Positions 1 through 13,814 of a stretch of 64,000 bases of DNA are shown one piece after another. The notes below the pieces were generated by a model. That model had not been told where the DNA came from. It saw only the letters and a program-made list of their open reading frames with translations, and did not search any database. How positions within the stretch are numbered: the first letter of the stretch is position 1; each line of letters begins with the position of its first letter. The translations under genes were made by a program, and so were the position numbers. This DNA is from Rhopalosiphum padi (lineage: Eukaryota > Arthropoda > Insecta > Hemiptera > Aphididae). The DNA lies in the NCBI RefSeq assembly GCF_020882245.1, contig NC_083600.1, forward strand, positions 46,719,019-46,783,018, written 5' to 3'.

Positions 1-3000
1 AAACGTGAATGAAGTAAAGTCAGTGGTCGACAAGAAAAACGCGGAATAGATGTTATTGCTGTGTCAGTGTCATCATTGACGTACATATTTTTTCGTGTGT
101 ATATACTCAAGCCACATTGGCGCTATACATAATTGGTAGAAATTACAAAGGAAACAGTAGATAAATATCAGATAGCAATTCACGGTCCTAGTTCATTATA
201 GGGCGATAGGGTGAAATTAATTATGAACCACTATCACTCGTGCATTAATTCTAGTTGCCACTTAATTTTTAATATTAACCTTTCAGTCATTAAATTTACA
301 GTCGAATATAATGACTATAAATAACTAAAAATAAGGTGAAGTAAGGATTTTTTTTAAGCTCCCGTCGCGTGTCGTACAAGACAGCTATTGAATATACTTA
401 AAAAAAATAACTGTTCGTCAACCGCTCTAAATACCATAAATCATGCAAAAACACGCACTTTGAAATAACTGCGTATGTAAAATTGTGTTTTTTTCATATA
501 TAATTTTAAAATAAACAGCTGAGTCTCGATAACTAAAATTTCAAGGGGGATTAAAATGAATTCAACTTATGTATTCTTAGAATTATGTATTACTCCATTA
601 CTCGATTTTCTTTTTTAAATAACAACAAATTCTAGTTATAGATATTATTATAAATTTAATAACTACGTATTATAATCAAAAGATTATATTTTAAACTCAT
701 AAGTTAAATATTTTAAAATTTAAAATAGGAGTTTGACTTTTAGGTTGATGAAAATAAAATCTTCGATATCTTCTAAATACTTATAAATTATCTGATCTGA
801 ACTTCAGTTTTTATCTAATGAACATCTATACATTGTTGAGTAGACGTGCATTTTATCCTTCTCAAATCTTATACTAATATTTTAAGTACTTTCTCAATTT
901 ATCTTATATACTATCTATATTTTATATACTTTAAATAAAAATAAAAATTGTGTAAAATGATCTACAAAATTAATGTAAAATATAAAAATGGTTAAAAACA
1001 ATAGATTTAGTGGTCTCTTATAACAAACAAAAAAATTAAAAGTATTTAAAAGCATCTACACATATTTTTTAAAGTATCAGAATTGTATTCGAATATTTTT
1101 TTTCTTATTCTTTTACGTCTGAGTCAAAATCGAGGAATCTGTTAAACTCCATTTACTTAATCATTATCAATTTATATTCCACTAAAATACTTTCCAAAGG
1201 TAGACAGTAGACCTTAGGTAAAGAACTAAAGACCTTCCAGTTCAAATTTAAAATTAACTTCAATATAACATCCCAATCGTTACTCATAATCATTACCTTT
1301 TTAATAAGTATTTTGAATTTCCTTTTCCTTAAATCAAATTCCAGATTTAATAAAACAATTAACAATTATTGTATTTTCTTGAAAATTACGCCATTCTCTA
1401 TCTTACACAACATAGCTTGTAATAATAATTAATCAAAACAGGACTATGTTCGTCAATATTATAAATAATTTTGTGCATGACTTGTTATTACGATATAACA
1501 TTTTATAATATTATAATTTTATATTTTGTTTTCACATTTATAGCTTGAACAACATATAAAAACGTTGTTATACATTTTTAAATATTAGATATAAAAAAAA
1601 AAATTAATGAATTTCCAATTACAAAATAATGAACTAATTTTCACGAATTTTATAAATGTTGTCAAATTTCTATCAAAAAACGTTTATAAAAAAATATTGT
1701 GACTTTTGATATTGAGAAATAAACAACTTATAAAGAGCTTTATATTAAATTGTCGAACATTTTTACACTAAAAATAATTTTTAATCAACGATTAACGTAA
1801 ATAAAAATACATTATTGTAAAATCAATAAATTCATCGTTTAGCTCAGAATCTAAAAGTACCAAAAATAAAATAAGTTTAAATACAATATTTGAAAAATAT
1901 TCAAGTAATTATATTAAGCATGTTAAAATCACATAATTATTATAATAACCAACAATAACGTGCAAAATGCATTTAACATTTGACAAAACTCAATATTATT
2001 TTTTTGACGAATTAGAAATAAAAATAAATAACTCGAGAAGTTGAGAATTTGTACACTATTAAATTTAACATTAGCAGTTCTGATAACATATATGTGGATA
2101 GTACTGTAGTACCCATAGAAGCTCGTCGAAAATATAACATAACTTTGTCAAGCATAAAATTATAAGCGTAACATAATTAATATAATATTTGTAGGTACAT
2201 GTAAAGAGTATACACAGATCCTTTTGACGTATTATGGTGGTCTGGAGAACGATTCTCAGACTTAACGCACTCGAGCATAATATTATAATACTACATATAG
2301 GTATACAGTATAGCTGTACGACAATGATACACACGATGTTATTATGTTATATGGCTCATAATAATAGTATGCGACGCTGTTTGCAAGAACGGATTACTTT
2401 AGTATATATATTGTAATCGACAGTTGCAGCTGTCGAGGTAACACGAACAATATTTCCGATCGTTATTATACGTACAATATCGTTGCATTGCAGTGTATCG
2501 TGTATATCGCAGGATTGCTATCTGACGACTTGTGGGATAAAGCCTTTTTTTGACATGGTCGGAAAAAAAACGAATCGGTCCGACATCGACTGTGGACCGT
2601 TTTGAGACCTAGCTGTAATAGATAATGCATGATATATAGTAAATTTAATTTATACATATTATAAAAGCTTACTTTTTTATAGTCAATGGAAATACCTATA
2701 CCTATACATTGTATTCAAACTGCGAGGCGCCTTTTTATTTAAAAATAAATTACACCTGCCGTACGATGTTATGAGACCAAATCTCTCCAGTATAATGTAT
2801 ATAATATGAGTTTTTTTTAACATTTTTTCGATTCGATGCGAGAAGGGCTAATGTCAAGTTTGGACGAATTTTGAGATTATTTGACCAATATCTATTATAC
2901 CTGACTGTTTGATTATGTTACTTGTGTTGGAACGGCAAGTATATCTGATGTAATATACATATTATATTATATACCGATATTTATACAGAAATTACCTAAT

Positions 3001-4079
3001 CGACAGAAGTATGTTTTAGGATATTATTATATTACTCGCATATTATTACGAGCCCGTCATCTCGACGTTGCGAGCAACGCATTATCTGTAGTTCCGACGT
3101 TGACTAAAATCAATCATTGAATTTTATAAATATATAAATGTTTTTAACATTATGTGCAACTGAATATTATTATTTTATTTTCATAATAATAATAAAAATT
3201 AATGTTTATTTTATATTTCAGTTTTTGGCCATTGTCAGCTATTAATAATATTTATTACCCACTATCAAGAAAAACAATTTAAAAAAAAATACACTTTTTT
3301 ATTTTGGAAATTACCTATAGATGTTGAAACATCTAAAATTAAAATTGAAAAATTGAAAAATAAAGTTAGCAAATTTCCAAAACTCTAATGTAAACCCCAT
3401 AACTGATATATATTTTTTTTCTTGATCGGCCTTTAAAATTAAATTTCCCAGTAATTTTCTTTCTTCATATCGGGCATTCCCCAAGCAACAGCATTTTAAT
3501 CTAATCACCGATTAAGCCCATTAAAATCTACATATATTAGATTCTAGTATATAGAGATTAAATGTATCTATATACAACATGAAAAAGTATATTTTATTCT
3601 AGTTTCGTTCAAAAATAGAATTAATGTACATCTGAACAAAATTTAATTTCAACGAACTTAATTTGTACAAATATTAACTCGATTGCGTTATACGTAACTT
3701 TGCACATCGAACAATAGTTACTTTAAGAGTTTTCAAGTTACTTTAATTACTTTAAAAGGTATTTTATAAATGAACTTGCCCATTACATATTATATCGTTT
3801 AAACTAGTTATGATCGCAATCTCGTACCATCGCCATCATAATAATTCATATTAGTACGGCATAACGCGGCATAATAACGCATACGTATAATATATAATTC
3901 GAATAAGCTTTGATCCTCAGTACAGAAATCATATTACTTCGTGTATTTCCTCTCGAAACAAATATGTATAGTTTATGTTTGAAAAAATAATTTTCTCGAA
4001 CGTTTTATAAGACACTTACTTACAATACGACATCATATCGTATTAATATAATTCCCCTCCCCCCTATATATCCTTTTAG
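1..4079. other. AT-rich non-coding stretch, no gene seen
   Basis: Stop codons are dense in all six frames and no reading frame has a recognisable motif. The text is made of A/T runs and ATAATAT-type words with scattered TAGGTA/TACCTA. The only internal structure I can point to is a possible relic of a transposon end near 516. CpG density begins to rise towards the right edge. Confidence 0.75.
516..560 (+). mobile_element. Possible relic end of a pogo/Tigger-like MITE
   Basis: The string starting CAGCTGAGTCTCGATAACT resembles the terminal repeat of the element at 38701-38861, whose right end read on the minus strand begins CAGACGAGTCGTGATAACT. No matching inverted end was found within about 1 kb and no target duplication is visible. 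At best it is a solo, decayed end. Confidence 0.25.
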
Positions 4080-5340
4080 GCGTATTTGACACGACGTATA
4101 TATGTAGTCACAACGAGCGATGTGCGCAATAACCTCCCGACGACGTGTACGTCATTATAATAATATATTAATATTATATAGGTACATTCGTCGCGGCCGT
4201 TATGTATCGTGTCGCGGGAGCGCGATGTGTGCGACCGTCTCGTAAGATAAAAGAATCAATAATAACCCCAAATAAGCGTTGTTCGGAAGGAAACCGTGAG
4301 GGTTTAAAGAAACGCTCGCGACGGGTATGCGTACACGGGCGACTTAAGTGCACAAGACAGTATGTGGGATATTGTTTGTGGACGAAGAGCAAATATATAT
4401 ACGACGTTTGTTCTGAACGCCGTTACACGCCGAATGGCGCGCGAGATAGCGTGTATATACGGTATACCTATATATATATATATAGGATATAATGTACGTA
4501 TATATTGTCTAGCCGGGGGGACAATGATTGATAATGACAAAGCGCAACGGAATTTCTTCGACGGAGGGTTGCGTGGAGTGTATAATAATAATAATATAAA
4601 CACATAACATTATAGGAAGTACGCGTGGCATATTATTATAATGTTATATATATATATATACCGTTTGCATAGTATTATATATACACACTACACAGTTATA
4701 ATATAATATCGTGATAAGCCGTGGCGGTGAGATGCATACCTATATATATATGTATGTATATACTTCATCCAATACAATTACATAATTGTGTTGCTGAGTT
4801 TGTGTCATGAATATACAGGTACACAATAATAATATGTCCGCTCGGATATATACGTCGGTATGAGATGTATAGACGCGACCACGCGAAACGTGTATAGTAT
4901 ACCTACCTATCCTCCGCCGGTGTGACGAAACAATATAATTTGTCCTTGTTTTCTACGTCTACCCCGCGAGTTGCAGGTGATGATATCGTCGTGCTGCTGC
5001 TGATGCTGCTCCGACAACGACGACGATATGACGTGATGAATTCAACCCCAAATCTGATTAATATTGAGTTCTGCGCTATACACGCGCGCACTTGTATCAA
5101 TGAGGCTGTGACAGCGTGCGATGACTATTGCGGTCCGATATAGGCGCACGAAGCGTTTACAAATGCGTATTTCATGCGATAATCGTATATTATCGTCTCG
5201 CGGGGACGGGACAACACCGTAAAACGCGACACACAGACGTCGCTTATTATTCGTTTTATCGACCATCGGCGGAGCTTGATAAATTTAGTTGGGGAGGGGA
5301 GGGGCTCAAGCCTCATTACTTAATGAAAATAATAATTAAC
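4080..5340. other. CpG- and GC-richer island without a recognised gene
   Basis: Between the flanking AT-rich blocks this 1.2-kb patch is clearly enriched in CG dinucleotides (for example around 4190-4330, 4830-5000 and 5020-5240) and in ACGACG-type words. Several ORFs of 60-100 codons overlap on both strands here, including an ATG ORF at 4202-4492. None shows a domain, and part of the longest is translated TATATA repeat. Higher GC alone lengthens random ORFs. The patch could be a distal regulatory element or the 5' end of an unseen transcript. I found no good initiator plus DPE pair or strong donor. Confidence 0.4.
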
Positions 5341-5379
5341 AACTACCTATTTAGTTAGAAATAATCTCGTTTATGTAAC

Positions 5380-5396
5380 AAAAAAAAAAAAAAAAA
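5380..5396 (+). repeat. Poly(A) run, 17 nt
   Basis: An uninterrupted A17 lies immediately right of the CpG-rich patch. It could be the tail of a retroposed copy on the + strand. However, no flanking target duplication and no recognisable source sequence is seen to its left, so a simple homopolymer is the plainer reading. Confidence 0.7.
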
Positions 5397-7934
5397 CAGC
5401 CGACGTTCAGCGTGTGTCAGCTAAACAAATTCCAATACAAATATGAAAAAAAAAACTAAAATGTATTAATGTATTGCAAAATATTGAAATATTTCTACAA
5501 ATAGAAAAATGAACAGTAAAATAAAAAAACTAATGTACAAGAAATAAATTTAACTGTTCTATTAAATAATATTTTAAAATTTTAGGTTAAAAAAAAATTA
5601 GTGTTGTTATACCCGTTAAATAGTATATTTGTGAATAATTATACAAAACTGTGTAGGTACATAACAAAGGTACACATTTGAGAGGTAATCTGAAACTTAG
5701 GAGGACTTAGCCACTAAAGCCTCTCCATAGCTCTGCCTATATGTTATCGACAAGAGTACAATATAATATATAATATAGATATGTAATAGATAATACGCTT
5801 GTTAAACTATAGGATAGGTCAGGTATCAATGTTTCGGCTTCCGGTAATAGGTCTTCACAACTCGACAATTAAAATTTATAATCTGCATATATTTGCAACG
5901 TCGCTGCATTATTTTTTTGTTAATTAAAAATTTCTCGTAGGTACCCAAATTAATGAAATATTTAGAACTTTGCAAAACAAAAGCACTTGCTTTATATAAT
6001 ATAAACGGATTACAGATTACAATAATACTATTATAGTATCATGTTGTACATATACGCAAACTCAACTTGAGTGAATTGGACAAATTTATGGAACAATTTT
6101 TACTGCGTATTACAAATAGAAATTATATCAGTATAATTAAATATAATAATGGTGCATTGTAAGTATTTAGGTATGCGACCTTTTTGTTTATTGTCAACAA
6201 CAGTTTACACGGCATAAACGATACAAAAATGTAAACTAAATATAATGCGAAAAACACATTTTAAACATTCGACTATAAAATGCGATCAATTTTATTTTCG
6301 AGAACATTCTACAGACAATATAATATTACACATTATGAAAACGAAATTCAAGTTCTGAATACGAATATCATCCGGAATATTCAATTAGGTGACCAAGTGA
6401 CGTAAATGTTAGATATAATAATAAACTCTATAAGAAGTTATGTTGTATAATATGAATTTGAGGAAATAGGAACATGTGGTAGAGATGAGCTTAAATGATA
6501 TATTAAACTGTTTATAATGATAAAGATATTAAGTGCAAGTAAAGTTTTACGATGACATTTTATTTAAAAAAATATTTTTATATTTATTTTTGAAAGGGCA
6601 CAAGTATACTGCTATAATATAACGTTAAAATTATATATTATGCAAAAATGCGAACGTTAATAATTTGTTGTTCTTTTTTATAGAATCTATTTAAAATTTA
6701 AATATAAAATATAAGCTTTAACTTTAATTCTAGATAAAAAAAAATAGTTTGACAAAAGTGGCTTAAGACATCCTAAAAAGTTTTCATTATTTACATCACG
6801 TGTACAAAAATATAAATATATAACTGTAAGCAAATACAATCGCCATTTTACAAAAGTAAATATTGAATTAACTTTTTTTTCAATCCCGTTTTGTTTTAAC
6901 GGATAAATTTATATTACATTTGTTCTGAACATAATCCTCTTAGTATTTAAAAAATAAAAATAAATTCGATATCATAAAATTCTTTTTTTTTAAACTTACA
7001 CGTGATTATTTTATTATAATAAATATACTGTTTGTATATACAGATGAAACATTCATAACACTGGATCTATTTTTTCAATAAGGTAATAAAGTGTTCATAG
7101 TTCTTGTTCTTTAAACATAGTATACCACACTCGGTGTATAATATCCATTGAGACATTCAGTATCACTATATATTATGATTAGTATTTTATTGTTTTTATA
7201 TGTCTTTTATAGATTAAATGTATTTTATTGTTTAAACCATAAATTGTCGATTTGTGCGTTGGTAAATTAAGAGTTCTTTTTTACTTTTCCGCTCTATTAA
7301 AAGATTTTATATATTTTTTTTAAAACAAATGTATAATAAAATACTAACCACGTGTTCCTACTTCAAAACCTCAAACACAATATATCGCTGTAAATCATTA
7401 TTCTTATTGTTTGTCGGTTTCAGATGACTTCATTACAACTTGGAATATAATAAACATTTTATAAATATTATAATACATATATTTTGAAAAAATCATACTT
7501 TATACTATATAGTTACTATGTACTTAATACTTATATATTATAATATTATGTTATATGTCTTACAACTTATTTTAATATAATGTGTATTTATATAAAATAT
7601 AAGCACATATTATATAACATAATGGCCGATGTTGTTACATTGAGCATTCAATTCATTGTAAACGGTTTTAAAAGGTCTTTAAATAACGTCAAGTAGTGTA
7701 CGGTGGTCGAGACAATTATTACATTTTGCAACATTATATAATTTATTTTTTTAATTTAGCACATTGGAGACCATTAGAGTAAAATGATTATTTTTAATGT
7801 TTTCTACGAACTACTCGCTAAACATTTCAACAGCAGTGATTAAAGTATATACTACACAAACCACTAGATATCCACCTCTTACTAATTAAACAATAATAAA
7901 ATGTTATTTTCGTATAACTAAACAATAACGATAT
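5397..7934. other. AT-rich non-coding stretch, no gene seen
   Basis: There is no ORF of note, no long inverted repeat and no RNA gene visible. The sequence is AT-rich with several poly(T) runs. Nothing here rises above background. Confidence 0.75.
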
Positions 7935-8700
7935 TTATTTCCATCGCCCGGGAAGAATTATTTTACCATCCCCGGGCGTTGTCGTCGTGCACATAATAAT
8001 ATTTTATGTAACGTCCAAACGCATTTTTTTTTCCACAACTACAAACACGGTCTCGTAAGTTAATAAAAACTGTTCACGCGTTGAACAATTCGAAACGATT
8101 AAGCCGTCTCGGAGGCGTACTACGCTCTATTAAATTAGTATAAAATAATATGTATATTATACATTTTTTTTCTTTCGTACTATAGCTGCTCATATACCGC
8201 GTACAAGCGTACAAACATTTTCCCAGGGGGTTGTACAGTGATTTTGTGTGTGTGTGTGTGTGTCTGTTATATGCTACATTTCCCGTGTTTAAATGATAGA
8301 TACCTACCTACCGACCTGCGTTTCAAAACGAGAAGAAAAAAAAAAATTATGTTCACCTGCCGTTTTGTAAAACACGTTTTTCTCGTCAGTTCTCTCCCCC
8401 TCACCGCCCGACCGTCCACCCATTCTCGGCGACCTGTTGATTCATCGCCAATACAATGACGACGCGGCACATAACACACTGCGCCGATGCAGCAGGTGAC
8501 CGAATCTGATATGTGTACTTCTTAATTTCTTATGCATACATTGAATACCTCCCCACCCTCTACCCCATTATGAGAGGCCAATCGCAGACGTCCGTAAATA
8601 TAACGTCGGGCGATTACCATCAAGATTTTGGTGTATAAAAACTGCAATTTAAATATCGTGCACTTTACAACCATGTCACGTGCTTTTTTATCTGTGTATA
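7935..8700. promoter_or_regulatory. GC-richer patch with hairpin, CCAAT, TATA and ATG-like signals
   Basis: This patch holds a GC-only 8-bp inverted repeat (7945-7952 and 7971-7978) and a (TG)n tract. It also has a C-rich stretch at 8395-8440 and, on the + strand, GGCCAATCG near 8577, TATAAAA at 8634-8640 and an ATG in a good context at 8673 (ACCATGTC). The order and spacing resemble a small TATA promoter. The ORF from 8673 is only 15 codons, however, and no convincing splice donor follows. Individual motifs are seen; the promoter reading is inference. Confidence 0.25.
8245..8262. repeat. (TG)n microsatellite
   Basis: Nine consecutive TG units are read directly in the sequence. Confidence 0.9.
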
Positions 8701-8845
8701 CCTACTACTCATACGCATGAATATGTAAAAAAAAACAACAAACCATAATACTTTTAGTTACCAAACGAAATAAATTAACATTATTTCACCCCATAAAATC
8801 GTTTAAAATTCAAAAATTATTATTGTCTTTGTTTCGTTTTTTTTT

Positions 8846-8866
8846 TATTATTATTATTATTATTAT
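8846..8866. repeat. (TTA)n microsatellite
   Basis: About seven TTA units follow a poly(T) run. They face a (TAA)n tract 80 bp to the right, so the two together can fold back on each other. Confidence 0.85.
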
Positions 8867-8943
8867 CATCGTAGGTAACACAACACCGTACATTTTAAAG
8901 TTTCTATAGCTATCAAAGAATGTAGAATAATATAGTAATGTAG

Positions 8944-8975
<32 letters not shown>
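8944..8975. repeat. (TAA)n microsatellite
   Basis: About ten TAA/ATA units, complementary to the (TTA)n tract at 8846-8866. Confidence 0.9.
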
Positions 8976-8976
<1 letters not shown>

Positions 8977-11335
8977 TATGTCCCACGATGATTTGCAATA
9001 GTAATTAGAATCAGTGGGGAATAATATTGTATACCCCATTAACTCGCCACTTTAAATTAGTGAATCTGCACGGAAACCCTGAATATTATTTTAGCATAAT
9101 ATACCAACTATATTATAAGCCTATGTTCACTGCATTAGATTTATTGAAAACAGAACAGAGATATTTTAGTGTTTTTAAATTAATGATACTAAATAAATTA
9201 TATAGAGAAGGCCTTCAATAATAAATCAAAATTTTAGACTGATACAAATTTATATATGTAAAGAAAATTATACTTTTTCAATATGTTTAATTAAATATAA
9301 TTTTTTATTTTTGTATATATACATAAAAAAAATTGTGATTGTAAGATCACATTAATTATAATATTCTCCTATTACAGCTTTGATACTTAGTAATATCGTA
9401 AACGTATTCAAAAATTATAATAACAATATTATCATTATACAAATTTTATTATGGGATTATTATAATACAAAGATTAAAAAAACACTTATTTTTAATGTGG
9501 GCTTTTGAAATTGAATGAAACAATAGGCGTAAATCAGTACACTAATCGTAAACTGTTTACATTTTATGGCTGTCGTGTCATTTGCACGTTAAGGTGTTAA
9601 ATAAAATGTAATGCATATGCAAATTATACGAACAAAGTACCTACGTTTTAGCTAGATGATAATAAAATCCAAAATACTGATCACATAGCTTATACTTTTT
9701 GACAAATATTTCAATTTTTAATAAACTGTTGCATAAAATCTAGTTAAACTGAAAAAAAAATATTTATTATTTTTATTGACCGTACCATGTATTATATTAA
9801 ATATGTAATACAACTGCCAACTAATGAGTAATAATCAATTTTGATATGTTATATACTTATATCTTATTATAACAGTGAATGATTGTCTGTTGTTGCGTAA
9901 CTATATACATAAGCCAATTTAATATTAAAAACATTATACACTTATCAAAATATCCATAACTCACTGAAATTATTATTTTTTAATCAATAAGACACCAATT
10001 CACTGAGTCCGCACTTACAGTTTTACACCGATAAATAGGTAGATACCCTGTCATAATTATTCATAATAGTATGCCATAAAAATAATTCAAATTATTCAAT
10101 AAACAAAACGTCAATAGCTTATATCTTACGATTACGATCATTATAATAAAACGTTTTAGAAAGATTAATTCATTAATAACGTAATGAATTAATAATATAA
10201 ATTTTTACAAGTATTAGTTAGCATGCACCTGGGTATTTGAGAAGTATTTTATATCATCAGCAAGAAATTTATTTTATGACTGTAAAGAAAATTAAAATAT
10301 CAACAATCACAAACATAAAATATATACAACAAATTAATTATATTTATTGGCAAACGATGCATTTATAGTAAACATTAAAGAATATCAAAGTAAAAATAAT
10401 AATTCTTTAAACTATATCGATGAATAAACGGCCAATTATGCAAAACCGTACTTAATATAAACTATCATAAAAGAGTGAGGTAACCAAAAAAGTAAAAAAA
10501 AAAAATAATTTCATACAATTTAATTGAATGTAACAACAAGGTATAGTTCATCGAATATTATTTTTATAGTATTTAAAATTAAAACAGACGCAGTGGAAAC
10601 TCTGAAAAAAACGCTACGGATATACATTGATACGGCTGTTTGGAATTTTATCCTTAGTCTGAATTATAATTCGCCATCCGATGAAATGCCCAAGTATTTC
10701 CTTTTGGATTTAATTTAGAATTAATGAGTTAGTTTAAGACAGAAATACAGACACAAATGTTACATCATCGTTGCTATTTTGAGTCACGGAATGTGGGGCT
10801 AGTGTTCAGCTGGTGATTTTTTTTTCAATGCATTTTTAGATTTTATTGTAATATATGTATACAAGACGAATGCACACGCATGAATTTCGTTATGTAGCAT
10901 AATATAGCCGAAATTGGTTCGAGTTCGATTTCACGACATCGAACTCATACTACTATACAGAATACAGTTTTTATTTTTAAAAATGTCTAATAATTGCAAT
11001 AATTATTAATCTAGAGAGCGAATATCCTACTCCAAGCCATATGTAACCACAAATCACGATAAGTATAAATTTCCGGTTCAAACGAGGTTTGAATGCGCTC
11101 AAAATATATTATGTTATCTGAATAATGTCACGAATACACGCATATTTCATATATATTATAATATAGCGAATCCACAAGTCTGGACTGGCCAACAAATCAT
11201 CGGGGAATACAAATAAATGTTGTCAGTTTGATCAAATAAATTAATACGCATATTATAATAAAACAGTTTTATCGGTATAGCAATAATATATGGAGTTGGG
11301 AGTTTCGTTTATTAAGAAGTAAAATTATAATAACA
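8976..11335. other. AT-rich non-coding stretch, no supported gene
   Basis: Two ORFs of about 64 codons (9027-9221 and 10524-10718) lie here. Both begin with a non-ATG codon and neither has a recognisable motif. A few dozen ORFs of this size are expected by chance in 64 kb of such sequence, so I do not call them genes. Confidence 0.65.
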
Positions 11336-11342
11336 AACCCTG

Positions 11343-11368
11343 TATATATATATATATATATATATATT
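11343..11368. repeat. (TA)n microsatellite
   Basis: An uninterrupted TA dinucleotide run of about 13 units at the left edge of a CpG-richer patch that extends to about 11760. Confidence 0.9.
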
Positions 11369-11760
11369 ACACACAACGCGGCGGGCGATTGCGATTTTTT
11401 TCATTCAGTTCCGATGGTATTATACATATTTCATTATATTGCATTAAAATCAGGTGAATCGACGTTTCACTGCCGCAGCTGTACATAAACTACACGATCG
11501 TATAATATCATAACGTAAGACCGCATATAATAATAACATGCCTGTGTAATATAGCGTATTACATACCACGGTTGGTGTAACCGAAGTCGCCAAGTCGGTA
11601 TATGCGGTACGCAGACGAAAACTTTACCATAGCAATACGCCAATCATGCCGCAGATGTACGGGATGTGACGTTGACATAACAACAATAATAGTATATATA
11701 CACAACCACAGATTAATATTATAATGTTGTATCGGTGTAGACTCGCATTTTTTTACGGGT
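11369..11760. other. Short CpG-richer patch, function unknown
   Basis: CG dinucleotides are denser than in the flanks (for example CGCGGCGGGCG at about 11377 and the stretch 11560-11680). No ORF above 60 codons, no donor with a plausible exon and no hairpin were recognised. It may be regulatory or simply a compositional fluctuation. Confidence 0.3.
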
Positions 11761-13458
11761 CGTGTGCATTTTTATCAATGAACGTAAAGAAAAAAAACCA
11801 CATTGTATAGCGTTTTATATAAATATATTAAACATAATAGATGTGTACTTGCATTGAAAATTTGAAATAACTGATGTTATTCTGAGGAGAGAATTTGGAG
11901 GTATTTCTCGCACACAAACGTTTTTACGGATTTACGAAAATGTGGAAAATTTAATAAATATTTACAGTGGATTTGTGTTCGATCACTTGCAGTACAATGT
12001 ACCTACACGCAACACACAAAAATATTATGATTGAAGGAAAATAATCGACTCGTATGGAATGCAAAATTATATTTTATACTGTTAACATATTATGTAAAGG
12101 TACACGAGGAAAACGGCACGGCGAATAATTACTATTTTTAGTGATAATACAGTAATATCAATTTATGAGTATTTCAATCATTAGAAATACAGTTAATGTG
12201 ACCATCTAATAAAATAACAATTCAAAAAAATGATAGTTAGTTAAATATTAAAATGTATGAAGGTACCTAAAAATTAAAATTACCTTAGTATTATTATTAT
12301 TACTATTTTTTCACGATTATCTACCATCTAACTATCAGTCTTAGAATAGATACTTTTTAAAAGTATTCAAATACCTACTTATAGGTACAAATATTTATTA
12401 AAAAAAATATTTGAATTTAAATACAAATATTTAAAAAATATAATTATAGTGTTTATACATTTATAATACTTTAAAATACTTTCAAATTGCTTACGATTTT
12501 TTTTTTAAATTTGTTATTAGCATTTGCATTTAATAAAACGTTTACACCTATCATTTTGCTTAATAATTATACATTTGTTATCCGTTTCTTTTGTTAAGGT
12601 AGGTATTTTAATTGTCGATTGGTTATAACTTTTAAACTACATAAAAAATGTATATTATTATAATATATGAGGAGTATACGGCTTTTATATTAGATATATT
12701 CTCAATATTTATTTTTATTTTAGATGATCTCCAAAACGGTTATTACATTAAATAAACATTATAAGTTAAAAATAAAAATAATGTTATTTTAAATACATAT
12801 AATTTGAGAGTGTATTTAAAATACATAGCTATATAATTGAGTATACAACACCTACATAAAAAAAAAATCGTTTAATCGACTACTCAAATGTACCCTTTTA
12901 CATTGAATCTTATGCAACCAATCGATCGATGCCAATTTGATTTTAATACTTTGTCGACAACCACCGTGTGTATATAAATACATGGTCGTAGTAGATATAC
13001 ATACACTCTCCGTTTACATTCTTAAACAAATATCTACATAAGCCATGTATGGTATTATTAGCTTTATTGAAATTACAATTTTACATTATCTCGGTATTTA
13101 TACAACAATTTATGCATTTAATTCAATAATCCTTCTTTCCTACGTAGCCGAGAAACAGTGTATATTTTATTATTATACGAAAGGATTTGCAAAGCATGAC
13201 CGCACCCATCTTTTATCCTTTAATAATTATTCGTTTATTTAAATTCTGATTTTTTGAATTTTAAGTACAAGGCTATTTTTTTTTTTTTTTAGATAAGTAG
13301 GTACTTTCATGGATTTGTTTATAACATATTTTAAGGAGTATCATGTGGCAAATCCAACTCTTTTTTCAGATTAATACCACCATATTTTAAATAGATTAAT
13401 CAGTGATAATAGTATAATTTTCAAATCACCATAACCTCGATATTTTATCTACGAGTTC
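11761..13458. other. AT-rich non-coding stretch with a TATA-box-like site
   Basis: A clean TATATAAAT at 12971-12979 is followed 66 bp later by an ATG ORF of 65 codons (13045-13242). Its product is hydrophobic and rich in Ile, Tyr and Phe, as expected from translating AT-rich DNA. No initiator sits at the right distance. I keep it as non-coding with a note. Confidence 0.5.
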
Positions 13459-13814
13459 GTAGGTGTAACTAGACCTTTTGCCTGGGAAGAAGAGGCCAAG
13501 TCACTTGATATTATTTCATATTGAATGACGTTTATTTTTTTACGCTCATTTTTGCTATATTAATAAAATAGTTTTTAAAGTGGGGCTTATATCTGCATAT
13601 AAAATATTAATATGATTATATTATTATAATTTACCTACTTTACTTATTGTTATCCGTTTTTTTCTTACAGTGATTTGAGGGTGTAATACCAATGTATTTT
13701 TGTAAATATTAGAAAATGAATATTATATTATTCAGTCATTGAGCTATGAAAAATATTCCACTTTACATTTTTGTGGGAACTTAAGCCCCAAATCTTCCTT
13801 CAAGTTACACCCGT
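13459..13814. mobile_element. Probable degenerate MITE-like DNA transposon
   Basis: GGTGTAACTAGA near the left edge is mirrored by TTCAAGTTACACC near the right edge, giving inverted termini that share GGTGTAACT plus further matches. The outermost bases have diverged and no clean target duplication is visible, so boundaries are approximate. It has no coding capacity. Confidence 0.3.

Noticed and set aside
4202..4492. 96-codon ATG frame in the CpG-rich block
   Set aside because: The C-terminal part is translated TATATA repeat; there is no domain, and a similar-length frame exists on the opposite strand.
9027..9221. 64-codon frame ending next to an AATAAA-like signal
   Set aside because: It lacks an ATG, and frames of this length are expected dozens of times by chance.
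10524..10718. 64-codon frame with a mixed residue composition
   Set aside because: It starts with TTG, followed at once by an out-of-frame ATG-TAA. It has no motif, and the length is not significant.
13045..13242. 65-codon ATG frame downstream of TATATAAAT
   Set aside because: The composition is typical of translated AT-rich DNA and there is no initiator at the expected distance.
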